Below are positions 11,425 to 22,737 of a stretch of 64,000 nucleotides of DNA, one piece after another. The DNA is taken from assembly GCF_964204645.1 (NCBI RefSeq), contig NC_134029.1:9476850-9540849 (forward strand), given 5' to 3'. The position numbers and the translations under genes were made by a program. Under the pieces are notes generated by a model, which worked only from the letters and a program-made list of their open reading frames with translations, searched no databases and was not told the DNA's origin. This DNA comes from Tubulanus polymorphus. Its lineage: Eukaryota; Nemertea; Palaeonemertea; Tubulaniformes; Tubulanidae. Positions within the stretch are counted from its first letter, which is position 1, and every line of letters starts with the position of its first letter.

Positions 11425-11690
11425 GTTTTTGAAACTAGAAGTGTTTTCTGAGCACATGGAGTGTTCTTGAACCAATGAACGAACCATATTTTGGAAGGTT
11501 ATGGCTATTTTCAATGCGGCACATCAACGTTCGACGACAATCAGGATCTCAAGCTGTACAGGTTTGAGCCCCTAAATCATTGCAGTTAAAAGGCACTGAT
11601 GAATGCAGTACTACATTACTACTGCTACCACACGCCATGTCTACAGCCGATCGATCAAATACAGTAAACTCTAAGTTTACGTTTTTAAGC
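11425..11690. repeat. dispersed repeat, copy 1 of a pair
   Basis: Shares many blocks in order with 42880-43200: a TTTTCTGAGCAC/TTTTCCGAGCAC block, GGAAGGTTATGGCTA/GGAAGGTAATGGCTA, TTGCAGTTAAAA/TTGCGGTTAAAA, then a pair of blocks around ACTACTGCTACC/ACTACTGTTGCC and CCGATCGAT. Degenerate, non-coding. Class unknown. Confidence 0.5.
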
Positions 11691-11898
11691 CTAAGTCGGA
11701 TCCGGCAGAGTTGTATAACCGCTCAACTCGGTACAATATTTAAAAAATTTACAGTTTCCTATAGGCTATAAAGTAATGCTTTCGTATTCACCTAAGCCAT
11801 AGCCGGACAAGTCGGATAATCGCCTATCTGTTAGCAATGTCTCAGTCATATTCGTTACTTACTGCGCCTAAGTCGTATATTCTGAACGACCATTCAAT

Positions 11899-11965
11899 GG
11901 GTGTTAAATACATGATACTGGTTAGACCAATCATTGGTCTAACCAGTATCATGTATTTAACACCC
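11899..11965. repeat. perfect 67 nt palindrome
   Basis: Two 33-base arms, starting GGGTGTTAAATACATGATAC on the left, are exact reverse complements around one central C at 11932. A mismatch-free palindrome of this size would extrude as a hairpin. Confidence 0.9.
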
Positions 11966-12733
11966 AGTGAATTCTGACAATTTATGACCAAACCATTAAT
12001 GTTCGTAAGGGCCGGCGCTGACAGTTCCAAACAGTAAATGAATTCTGAGGCTGGATTCGAATCCCGGATAAATGACGCTGACAGCAGAACGACTGCTGGC
12101 ATGCGAGGCCGTACCCGGTATGTGAATGCTGATGAGGGGATTCCCAGGCTACAGATTTAGATAGGGCCAATCAATCGTAAATCACGACAGAAGATACAAG
12201 CCGCAAACAACCAAAAACTGAGGTTACTTATTCAAATAGTACACATTTGATTATTTGTTTACGTTTTTTTCTGCATACAACAGTTTTTACAGTGAATAAA
12301 CCTTTTATTAGCAACCATAGTCCTAATAAATGAGTTCCAAAATATTGGTACAGAAATCCACATTCTCATTCCTGTCCTCTAAAAATCTCTTCCTAACAAT
12401 TTGTTCCCAATCTCCTATTGATTTTGTGGAGACATTTTTTGAGAGTTTCATTCACAAATTCGTTAACCGGCATGATTGCTTAGCGCCATTGGGCTTTTTT
12501 AATCCTTGATAAATAATTCTTCAAACTACAAAAAGAGTTTGCCCTATCATTCCTGCATAAAAGATGTTTGCCTGCCTATTAACAGGATAATTAACAAGAG
12601 ATATATGCAAACCGTAAAATTTGTCATGATGATAGGTTGTGTTTAATGAGAATACTAGTAGACTATAGTACAATCGTTAAGTCAATTCCAGGGGCCTGAC
12701 AGGAGGCTAGAAAATGCCGTTTCTATTTTTTAC

Positions 12734-12845
12734 CTGTGCTCCAATTCCCACTTCTACCACTCGCAGAGACTTCATCGACAACCGAACACACAATGACTAT
12801 CAGCAGTGCTATCCAATATGTTTGACTAACGTCCTCGACGGCCAT
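12734..12845 (-). CDS. candidate first coding exon with signal peptide, gene unknown
   Basis: On the - strand an ATG at 12845 in AGGAGAATGGCC opens 37 codons beginning MAVEDVSQTYW. A hydrophobic run IALLIVIVCSVV follows, with a plausible signal cleavage near VSASG. The frame then meets a donor ACAG|GTAAAA at 12734/12733. This looks like a signal-peptide first exon of a gene running leftward, divergent from NSA2 and about 550 bp from its ATG. No downstream exon was recognised to the left, so it could equally be a chance frame or a dead remnant. Confidence 0.25.
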
Positions 12846-13059
12846 TCTCCTTGTCTTTATTGGTTCATTAAATGCATTTCTAGAGATATTCCCATCAGTA
12901 TCGATAGAGCGAACTGTCAAATCGCCATTTCCGGGTTTAAGTACCTTCTAGAGACGGCGGGGATTTAGCGCGATAGATTCAGAGTAGTGTGTCTTCTCGA
13001 GATGGCGTGGAACTTGCGTTGCCCTCTCTCCTTTAAATACCAAACCATGCTAAACTTTC

Positions 13060-13245
13060 CTCTGCTGTGAGTCCTGTAAATATGTTATATTGTCTATTTT
13101 AAATCTTATCATGTAATTCTTGTGGATTTTATTTTGCGAATTTCCATGTTTATTTTTTGTCCTGTACCTTTATTGCTTTTTATGCTTATATGTTTTATTG
13201 TAACACCGTCCCTAAGTTGCAATAAAGAAAGAATTGAATTGAGTC
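13060..13245 (+). mobile_element. retroposon 3' tail fragment
   Basis: T-rich sequence ending TTGCAATAAAGAAAGAATTGAATTG, with an AATAAA signal just before a GAATTGAATTG tail. This resembles the 3' ends of non-LTR retrotransposons. No coding part remains. Confidence 0.35.
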
Positions 13246-13249
13246 AAGA

Positions 13250-13395
13250 ATAATGATGGCGCTATTTCCCGTCGCGGCCAATTGCGCGTTCTTTATAATT
13301 TCAGCCAGCGCTCCTCATCGTATGGAAAATACGTTTTACTTCCAGTATTCTTCGTAATTCGGCTTGTTCAGTAAACTTCGCACTCGAAAACAAAC
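13250..13395 (+). promoter_or_regulatory. NSA2 promoter and 5' UTR region
   Basis: The 146 bases before the NSA2 ATG are locally GC-rich. A CCAAT box at 13278-13282 sits about 115 bp upstream of the ATG, with TTTATAATTT following it. The transcription start cannot be fixed from sequence. Confidence 0.3.
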
Positions 13396-16300
13396 ATGGT
13401 AAGTACATTTTGTTACTTTACTATTCGTGGAAACCCAAATAAGTCATGAAAATAGACCAGATCGGCTTCTTTTTTAGGGTTTTAATATGTAATAGATGAT
13501 ATCTAAAGACTAAGCACAGGCACTTGAATATGGGCTTTGATAATGGATAAATATTTGATAATTCACCAGCGATATGTTAATCCTACTTTGATAGATCCGC
13601 CATGTTTTATAATAAATTTACCCATGATGCAACGCGCGGCCGTCGTTTAGCTATACTATACAGAAAGGCTGGAAACGATCCTATCTCCGTAATGCTTTAA
13701 TCTACCCGCAGTTATCGGGACAGCCGAACACTGCCGATGATTGCCGAAGTACGTCCTTAGTGTCAATTTTAATCCTGATATATAAGGAGCGCCCATTATT
13801 TCAATTGTAGATGATTTTTTTGGAAGCATTGACACTGTTTTAGCTCCATCAAAGATTTTAAATGGCAACAAAATTGATTTTTGAAAATTTGCGATGCCTC
13901 TTCGGGATTGCTGTGACGTCATCTGTCCCGATAACTGCGGGTAGATTTAAGCATTACGGAGATAGGATCGTTTCCAGCCTTTCTGTATAGTATAGCTAAA
14001 TGACGGCTGCGCGTTGCATCATGGGTAAATTTATTATAAAACATGGCGGATCTATCAAAGTAGGATTAACGTATCGCTGGTGAATATCAAATATTTATCC
14101 ATTATCAAAGCCCATATTCAAGTGCCTGTGGACTAAGTAAGACTTGTAAGTGACGGACGCTTCGTCACTGCAGCTTGATTTAATCTTTACGACTAAGATT
14201 AAGAAATCATAATGATTCGAAAACAACCTCGTTCACGTATGGAGTGTAACAAAAACACTCAAAATAGTGTCAGTGACTAAACTGAGAAAATTAATTGTTG
14301 TCAATGAAACTGGAAATAAACTCTTACTAACTCTTAAAGTCTAGGGCCTATCAATTTTATTTCGATGTTGAAATTGTTCTGTAGATTTGGGCCCCGAGCA
14401 TTAAATTATTGAAGAAATTAAATCAAATCTTATTGTTAAGCTTGGAAAATGAAAACTGATGCCATATAGTTAAGTGGTGGGGGACAGAACATGAAACTTC
14501 AACTTTAAGGTTCGATTAATTTCCGGTTTACTAAAAATTTTGGCTTAGGCCTATATTTTGATTAGGAAAATTATGACGAACCTGTTCATTTCATCTGTAG
14601 ATCAAATGAAATTCAATTTTCTATGAAAATAACTTGACCCATTTCTTAACTAAATATAAACTGGTCTTTGGCTACCCGGGGTAGGTCGGTTTACCACTGC
14701 TAAAAAGATTACTATTTCGATTTGTATCAGGAATTTTTCAATGGTTTATAAACCACTTTGTAAAACCCGAAATGTAAAAACCGACATTATGGTGAAACTG
14801 AGACGGTTTGCAAGATTGAAGAATTTGACCTGGTGTTAATTTAGAAATTAGCTCCATTTGAAAAGTAAAGAAAGACAAGAAAAAATGTAAGACACGTTGA
14901 AACGCTTCAATCGGATAATTTTTTTCTGCCAGAAAAAAAAATCGAATAAATTATCAGCAGTAAAATTTAAATGTCAATACAAAAATTGATTTCTCTCCCG
15001 AGAAATATTTATTTGTTTCTAATTCTCGGGGGAATGTCGAGTACCGGGAATCTACGGCTCAAAATTAATAGTGCACGTGGCCAGCGGTACCGAATTCCTT
15101 ATTTGGTGAAAGAAGGGGCGGAGACTAATGTTTTTGCCGACCGCGATGTCGCTGCTCCGCGGAGCGAGACCGTGCCGCCGATCCGCCGCGCTGCCTTGAA
15201 ATTTTAAGCAAATCGTACGACAACGCGACTCATCGCAGTTCTAGGGTCAGTAAACTTGATAAATGATCACATATTTAAGCGCTGCGGCTGGGGTTGACTG
15301 TCGCACGCGCGCGAGAGCGTAATTCTCCGGGATTCGAACCTGCGATGGCTGAACCGGGTGCGCCGGCGCATGGTTTGTTTATTATGAATTCGCTCCCCAT
15401 TGCTAAGGGAATTTCAGCTATTTTCGAACCTGTTCAATCAACGCGGTTCATTGTTAAACTATTCATCGACCCAATCTTGTTCGAAATTTCATGAAATAAA
15501 TAAATTCTGAAATAACCCGATCCATAAATCACCTTATTTTAGTTATTTCGCTGCCGGATTTTAGCGTGACGTAATTCTACTTCAGATTTCCCCATGAACT
15601 TCAAACCGGACGTCAAGTGACGTCATTTTTTTGACGCCTTATAAAACGTTACCATTATGAAACCTAAACAATGCTAACCATTCAGCGTCATTTTACAAAC
15701 GACAGCCGTAAATCGATGTGCAAAACGTCACAGGTTTATGTGTACACAAACAAGCTATCTGGCAAAATATTATTGACATAGATGTAGAATGGCTTCCTGT
15801 GATTATATAATGACCTATATTTGAACGTCGAAATGTTATATTGCATTGAATATCATTAGAAGACGTATTGTAATAGTAAAGGATGTATGATTATATCAGA
15901 AGCGGCAGGCATAAATAGAAATGATAAGTAAATCGGATTATTCGGTTAAATGGCGGATGTATACACGATGCGGAAGTCTGATATAAAAGTCAGACCCTGA
16001 CGTGGGCATGCCGGTGGAATGACGAAGCTATCTACGATGTGTGTAGGGCCGGCGTGAATTTCATCAGCGGCTACAAGCGGTCAATATGAAAATGTGTAAA
16101 CATATAATTTCAATATTCAATCGTTTGTGAAAATATGTTTGATATTAGGAGTATGCAAGTTTCGTGAGATTAGCAATTTATAATAGCATAGCTGTCATAT
16201 ACGGCTCCGTGTCCTCTGATGGCATGTGTATTAGGTGACAATTCAATTTAATTCTTTATTGATCCTTATTACATTGAAATTCCGGGATAAAATTCCCAAA

Positions 16301-19300
16301 TTCAATAAATGCAAATTTTAAAATAAATTAATACAACATACATGACACACGGGTAATTCATACAGAACAACATAAGCATGTTATTTTAAATGACAATGTC
16401 TACTTCAACCCACCCAGACTCAAGACTCTAGGAAATCGAGTGGCCAAACGCGTGGCCCGGGGACCGGGCCGGCTGGCTAGGCCACACGATATGCTCGAAG
16501 TCATAATGAAGCAGACATCAGAAGAGCTCTTTCTTCATCCATGGAGGCAATGAAGTTGCAGACCAGCTTAGAGGCATAAGTAAATGAAGTCGGTCGCAAG
16601 TTCGCGATCAATTATTGAGAATTTTCAATAAAAAAAAATTAAACCACTACTAGAGTCGAAGACCTGTATCATCTACCCAATCGCCAAATCTCATCATTCC
16701 CCAAATTTCTTAAAACTTCGATTTCAAATTTGCAATTCCACATTAGCTTAGCCCAGAAATTCTACATTTTTTTCCCAGGCGTCAAATAATTTTCTAAAAT
16801 TAATTTTCTTGTTTCTGACTTTGTCAGCTAGTCAGAATCGGTTAAGAAGACACTTCGTAGTATCCACATATACGCGTTTACCAAAGGGACGTCCTCCGGG
16901 TGCCTTCGGCGCCCGGCGTCCGTCTATAAATAATTAATTGACGTATATTAACTGACTCCTCACTCCTCAGTGACTGACTGGTCTGACTCGCGGTATGACT
17001 GCAGTTAAGGTGTCCCTAATGGTTATGTACCTAACCTTACCATAACACTATTCTTTAATGACACTAGCGCCACCCAGTGGATATGTGACCCAAACTGCAG
17101 TTAGACCGATAGGTCTTTTGTAGGGACACACGAGCATATTTTTTCGCCAGATCGCGTAGATAAGATTCGCCAGCGAATTCGCTGACGAATTTACGAGTGG
17201 GCACAGGTAGAAATCAAAGTGAAATTCTGACAGCAACTGGCACTTAGTGGGAGAGCGTTAACAAATCACATGATATCAACAATAATGCATCCTATTGGTT
17301 GATAAAAATGGATCGTGATAATCTCGCAAGAATGGCGCTAAATATTAACTGCAAATAAATTCAAAATATCACAGAAATATGTCGTGTTTTTATTGTTTAT
17401 TAATCCGCTATAATGTTGCAATAAACAATTGGCTGTTAAGGATCAGTATCAGGCGGACGTGACGCTTTTCTATATAAAACTTCAAGGGACCATACTACAG
17501 CCTTTCAATATTTGCCCTCAACAATCCAACCCCAACCATGATCATAACACTTAAACTTGACTAGGACACTAATTCAAACGCAATTCAAATGCAAAAATGA
17601 TTTTGGTTGGCAAAATAACTTTTACTAGAATAATGTCCAAAATATCCAAAAATTATCCTTTGGACAACAAACACCAAAATTTAACCATTGAGGAAATGGA
17701 TTTTGATATTGCCACCCAAAAGCTGATTATCTCATTATCATTTTAATTTTATCGTCTAGTTCTGTTTTGATAATTTATCTTTTTTTGTAGCCTCAGAACG
17801 AGCACATAGAGTTACACAGAAAGCGTCATGGCTATCGATTTGATTACCATGAACGCAAACGAAAGAAGGAAAGTCGTCTGCCCCACGAGTTATCAAAGAA
17901 AGCCAAGAAACTGCGTGGATTGAAGGCTAAACTCTACAACAAACAGAGGCACTCGGAGAAAGTACAAATGAAGAAAACGTAAGTTAATGTTATTGAAGTT
18001 TTAATAGACCAGGGGCAGTATTTATTTTGACCCCCAAGGATTAGCTCAATTTGGAACTCATGGTTATAAGGTGAAACTGCTCTGCAAAACGTGCAACCTG
18101 GGTAAAAACTCCATAAGTTTTATGCGCAAATCGGTTATTTTACTTTGGCTGGTTGAAAACTCATTGGAAACTGGAAGTAACCAATAGTAACTTCAAAAAC
18201 TCAACTTCACCTTTTTTAATAAAACAGGGCTCTAGGTTTATGTTTACATTCAATAAAACCAGGCTCAACAGGCCAGATGATCTGTTGGTGTATCTTAACT
18301 GACCGATGATATTCATTTATTGATATTTATAAGCTGGGTAGCTCCAATGTGATTCATGGGTTAGCAATACATGTACTGAGTAGACATCGGATATTTTCGT
18401 TTGATTAAGTGATTAGCCCTCAGTTCCATACATCTTGATCTAAGTTTGGCCCTCGGGCTAAACACTTCGACTATTAACTCAGATCTCTGGAAGGGCCAAC
18501 TGGGCTCAGGAGTTAGTTTCATAGTTTGAAAATTTAAATCTATCGGGGTTTAGTTCTATTATTTGAAAATGAACTGCTTTTAACCGTTGAGAGTTGAATT
18601 TAGAGATGTTTATGCCTAGTAAGAGATTTTCATTTTCAATTTGAAGGTTGAAGATGCACGAGGAGCGAAAAACTAAACAGAAAACTGATGACAAAGTGGC
18701 CGAAGGCGCTGTACCGGCCTATTTGTTGGACAGAGAAGGACAAACTAGGGCTAAAGTACTGTCAAATATGATAAAACAGAAACGAAAAGAAAAAGCCGGT
18801 AAATGGGAGGTTCCGCTGCCCAAAGTGAAAGGCATGAGTGAGGCCGAGGTGTTTAAAGTTGTAAAAACAGGGAAAACGCGTCGGAAAGCATGGAAAAGAA
18901 TGGTGAAGAAAGTGTGCTACGTCGGAGAAGGATTCACGCGTAAACCGCCAAAATATGAACGATTTATTCGTCCCATGGTAAGTTCATTGATAATGTGATA
19001 TACAGCGGACTTCGCACAAGTCAGATCTTTTGGAACCATAAAAATGACTTGAGTGATATCTGAGTTGGATGTTATGTATTTTATATATAGTGTCACAAAA
19101 AAGTATTTCAAAAAGCATCCGTGTTGAACTGTGATCCGAGCTGATCGGATCCGAATTGGGTGGAGTCTCGTAAAATGATGCAGTAGTACCCCTTTACCTC
19201 AAATCATTTTGAACCAATGAAAGTGATGAATGGGGTTTATGCGGATGAAAGCCCATACAGCAGAGAGCACTGAAGTCGCATACACCTAACTTGGCCAAAT

Positions 19301-20062
19301 GTGCTCTTATATCAAGACTGGAAGTTGTGAAATTTGCTATAGAACTATATGGTCTTAGACTGGTCCCAAATCTAAGTCATTACTGAGCAACTGTTCCCAG
19401 ATTCGGACACTTGAACATTGGGCTTTCTTCTGTTCTTCCACTAGGCTCTACGTTTCAATAAAGCTCACGTGACTCATCCTGAATTGAAAGCAACGTTCTG
19501 CTTGCCTATAATCGGAGTGAAAAAGAATCCCAGCTCACCAATGTACACATCGCTGGGAGTCATCACAAAGGGAACTGTTATCGAAGTAAGGCAATCATTA
19601 TATTGAAGTTTCCAGACATAAATTATTCACAGATGAACTACAGTAATAACTGCTCAATTGGTTAACCATATAGTTCTCTAGAATGTATAACTGTATTATA
19701 AATCTTAATTGTTGGTGTAGTGGAAAATTGGGTAATTAATGTAGTACAGAATTATCTTTCTTCATTTGAAAAAAGGCACTATAGCCTAAAAGGAGGTCGT
19801 TAGGACCCCCAAACACACCCTTCGGGGACCCATGTTGTCTCTTAGTCATTTGTAAATTCATGGATAGAAATAAATTGGGCATGCTGAAATTAGTTGGAAA
19901 ATGCAGTCCTGGTATATATTATTCTTTCTCTTCAATTTTTAGGTCAATATTAGTGAATTAGGTCTCGTGACGCAGAGTGGTAAAGTTGTATGGGGTAAAT
20001 ACGCTCAGGTTACAAATAATCCTGAAAATGATGGCTGTATCAATGCTGTATTATTGGTGTAA
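13396..20062 (+). CDS. NSA2: ribosome biogenesis protein NSA2 homolog
   Basis: Nuclear/nucleolar factor required for pre-60S ribosomal subunit maturation, also known as TINP1. Five coding exons: 13396-13398 (ATG only, then GTAAGT), 17791-17978, 18647-18977, 19445-19585 and 19943-20062. All have GT..AG borders and consistent phases, giving 260 residues, the family's usual length. Diagnostic segments: [20 protein letters not shown] at the start, [62 protein letters not shown], and the conserved end [20 protein letters not shown] then LLV-stop. The N-terminal half is very basic, as expected for an rRNA-associated protein; the C-terminal half is the S8e-like fold. Intron 1 (4.4 kb) holds a foldback and a copy of the 1.1 kb dispersed element. 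No disabling change was seen. Confidence 0.97.
13513..14135. mobile_element. foldback element with ~215 bp arms in NSA2 intron 1
   Basis: The left arm (about 13513-13727) and right arm (about 13922-14135) are near-identical inverted copies. Both contain GGCACTTGAATATGGGC, TAGATCCGCCATG, TTTACCCATGATGCAACGCG and CCGATAACTGCGGGTAGATT in mirror order. They surround a spacer of about 195 bp. There are a few substitutions and one single-base length difference. No terminal duplication could be fixed with confidence. Confidence 0.75.
14136..15628. other. NSA2 intron 1, middle part
   Basis: No exon supported. A B-box-like GGTTCGAATCCC lies on the - strand at 15329-15340, without a convincing A box or cloverleaf, so at most a decayed tRNA-derived scrap. 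Confidence 0.4.
15629..16813 (-). mobile_element. 1.1 kb dispersed element, copy B
   Basis: Full-length relative of the copies at 7187-8767 and 28827-29965, in the same orientation, lying in NSA2 intron 1. It has the uninterrupted site GATATAAAAGTCAGACCC near 15982, where copy A carries a nested insertion. No coding capacity. Confidence 0.65.
16814..17790. other. NSA2 intron 1, 3' part
   Basis: Mostly unique sequence ending in the acceptor TTTTTTTGTAG. A short GC-rich hairpin GGGTGCCTTCGGCGCCC sits near 16898-16914. Nothing else recognised. Confidence 0.4.
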
Positions 20063-20078
20063 ACAGGACAACATTTTC

Positions 20079-20084
20079 AATAAA
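20079..20084 (+). terminator. NSA2 polyadenylation signal
   Basis: AATAAA lies 17 bases after the NSA2 stop codon (20060-20062), giving a very short 3' UTR. Confidence 0.65.
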
Positions 20085-20991
20085 AAGAAATTGCATAACA
20101 GTTTTCTCTTTGCATTCATTGCATTGTATTGTTTTGAAGAAATATCAGATGAGTCTGTAAAGGTCTCGGGTGTGGGAAGTTTATTGACCCTGTAAGTTAA
20201 TTAGGTATTTGCTGGGCTTTTTGAACTTCTCAACCAACTTCTCATCCTCAAGATTAATGTTCGCTCACACAACTTTAAGTTACACAACTTCGTCGGAGCA
20301 CTGCATGCTCGAAAAGGATCAAGAAGAAATCTTATGCACAATCATACTAGCAGCAGTAATCGAAAAAGTGAAAATCGTGAAGAGAATACAGCGGGGTTTC
20401 TGCACGTTACAACATGACTTTTCGTAAAGGGAATTATTGGAAATCGAAATATAGTCAACTTGCGTCCTTGATAGACTGTATATAATTTGTATAACTGGTA
20501 AGTGCTAATTAATATTCCGTACATAGATGTATTATAAATCAGATGCTAGAATGTGTTGATGTACGCGATCAGTTCTTGTGTTTGTTTTACAGACAAAGCC
20601 GCTTTTATCAGGACTAATCCAGACAATGTTTGCAGTCCATTTGTTATCACAGGAAAATTACTTTTTATCCAGATTTCCCAAAAATCATTTTTGGTCCCAA
20701 ATGATCCGAATTTAAAGTGGATTCTACGGTAAAAACATGTATACTCAGATGTGGTGATGTACACGCGCCATCAGCGCCGGCCGGCGGAAGCAAGTTCACA
20801 TTGGCATGGATCATATCATCCTCCCATGGTAGGGACTCGAATCATATCCGACCCCACGAGGCGTTAACCGAGGGAAAAATTCGTGCCTATTTTTTTCTTC
20901 ATGGGGTTCCTTCGGTGGTCTTCCCCGGAGAAATCTCTTTAAACAGTTGCATTTCGTTGGCTCTTGACTATTTGAGACCATAGTTTTCCAT
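20085..20991. other. NSA2 to MITE interval
   Basis: No supported exon. Small open frames here have no family resemblance or splice context. Confidence 0.45.
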
Positions 20992-21286
20992 CAGCGGCGG
21001 AACCAGGGGGTTGCACAGGGGGCACGTGCGCCCCCCCTAAAGTCCTCGCTAATTTTTTTTTTCGTGAGAACGAAGACAAGCATGTGAAAATCCCTGAAAA
21101 TGCGTAAGCTTATGTCGTTGTTTACAATTACCAGCAATTTTTTTTTACGGCAGTCCTACATCATGTTGTTTCATACTCTGATCGTGCCAAGAACGCGTCT
21201 CCGCGCATCTAATTTAAAATTTTTTTCCCCCAGACCCCTACTTGGATTTGTGCGCCCCCCTCCATGGAATCCTGGATCCGCCGCTG
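20992..21286. mobile_element. ~295 bp hAT-like MITE ending CAGCGGCGGATCCAGG
   Basis: The ends CAGCGGCGGAACCAGG and CCTGGATCCGCCGCTG are inverted repeats with one mismatch, followed inward by C/G runs (GTGCGCCCCCC) on both sides. No matching 8 bp target duplication could be read. Fragments of the same terminal motif occur near 10602, 27812 and 28035. Confidence 0.5.
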
Positions 21287-21527
21287 CCCGGTATCATAAT
21301 TCATGTCGATTGGGTTACAGATTGTAATGTTTTAGAGGCAGTTGTTAAATATGCGTCGACCACACATTTGTTTTCAAAAAAATAATCATCGGTAGCCCAG
21401 CCGAAGCTGTTCCGGTTCCGCTCTGTGTATACGTTATAATCGACAACACGTGCAGGGGCAACTGAAACGGCTAAATTAAGTTAAATATGCCGATTTGTAA
21501 AGCATTTAACAAAAATATAACATTAGC

Positions 21528-21626
21528 CTTACTGTAATTACCGGAACCGTACAGGGACCGTCGTGCCAAATACAAATGATACCGATATTTGTAATATAAG
21601 CGTTCTGTTCCGGTTATTACAGTAAG
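21528..21626. repeat. short inverted repeat
   Basis: CTTACTGTAATTACCGGAAC at 21528-21547 pairs with GTTCCGGTTATTACAGTAAG at 21607-21626 with one mismatch, enclosing 59 bases. Possibly the ends of a tiny or deleted MITE. Confidence 0.55.
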
Positions 21627-21629
21627 TTC

Positions 21630-22737
21630 TGTGCGTACTGCCATCGCTCTTAAAAACGCGCTTAAATTCTGACACCGAAACACCGATTGATGGCGCATTG
21701 ATTCGTCGGGTAATCTATCAGTCGCTGAAACATTGGATGGAGCTGAGAAAAAGTCATTGGAGTCAGGAATCATTTGATATAATAATCAAATGTTTTATTA
21801 GTACATGTAAATTCAATTTGAACCATCCGAATGAGTATTTTCCGTAACACCTCACAACATAGACTGGTTGCCTACCGAATCGACTTGCAACCAGTCTCCC
21901 TTTTATGTGTACTCGATTCCAGGTACAGTGTGCACGTATTTCGATTACATGTTGAGTGCGACCGAATACATACCTGCCCGTGCATCGCCCTCGGCAGGGA
22001 TTCCATGCTTATGGCATCGATACACTCAGCTACAGCACGAACCCCTGCCACACTATAGACCGGTTGCGCAGGCTTATTCGCGGGTGACTTGAATAAGAGA
22101 CTGAGGTAATGAGAAGTCATCTATGGATTTTTTAGACGTTTTCGATACTTCAGAATGCGTTTTTACCAAAGTTTTAGCGCCGAATCGATTTAGGGTGATA
22201 AAAAACAAAAACTCGAATTGGTAATTGAAACGGGAACAAGTAATGGTCACTTATTCCGTATTCGAAAAAAATATTAACCAAACCGGAAACAAGTAACGGT
22301 TGTTACTGTCTTATTGATCAATCCGAAATTCCGAACACAACAAAACAAGACTGAATTTTTGAGATGGTTTTTATAGTTGTCATCTGATCATTTTGAGTTT
22401 CGTTAAGAAATTGAAGTTTCGAAGTTAAGTAGAAACTAAACATATTTAAACATAGTGAATAAAACAACCATTAACCGATGAACGAAGGACCCCTAATTCT
22501 AAAATCATTGAGATTTGAAACTTCAACTTCATTATTATAGTTTTCACAAGCGGTTTCCAGCTAGCATTGGGAACTGGTTTTGAAAAATTAGATTTAATTC
22601 AATCGACTAATTGAAAATGCATCTAATGAACTAATTTATGCTGCGAGTTTTAGTCCTAAACTCACACCTGTGGAACTGGGCCTTGGTCGGTGAAACCATG
22701 GACAGAGTCCACATGGTGAAACTGGTGACTTCATGAT
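21630..22737. other. downstream of the amine oxidase gene
   Basis: Presumed 3' UTR and flank of the - strand oxidase gene; no clear poly(A) signal close to the stop codon. Nothing else recognised. Confidence 0.4.

Noticed and set aside
12040-12125. tRNA-like GGATTCGAATCCCGG stretch
   Set aside because: GATTCGAATC is itself palindromic and no cloverleaf was found around it.
13396-13398. Start of NSA2 placed at a downstream in-frame Met
   Set aside because: The conserved family start PQNEHIELH in exon 2 needs a Met directly before it, and ATG|GTAAGT at 13396 supplies it in phase, giving the usual 260 residues.
15294-15400. tRNA gene on the - strand with B box GGTTCGAATCCC
   Set aside because: No matching A box or acceptor stem could be folded; left as a scrap.
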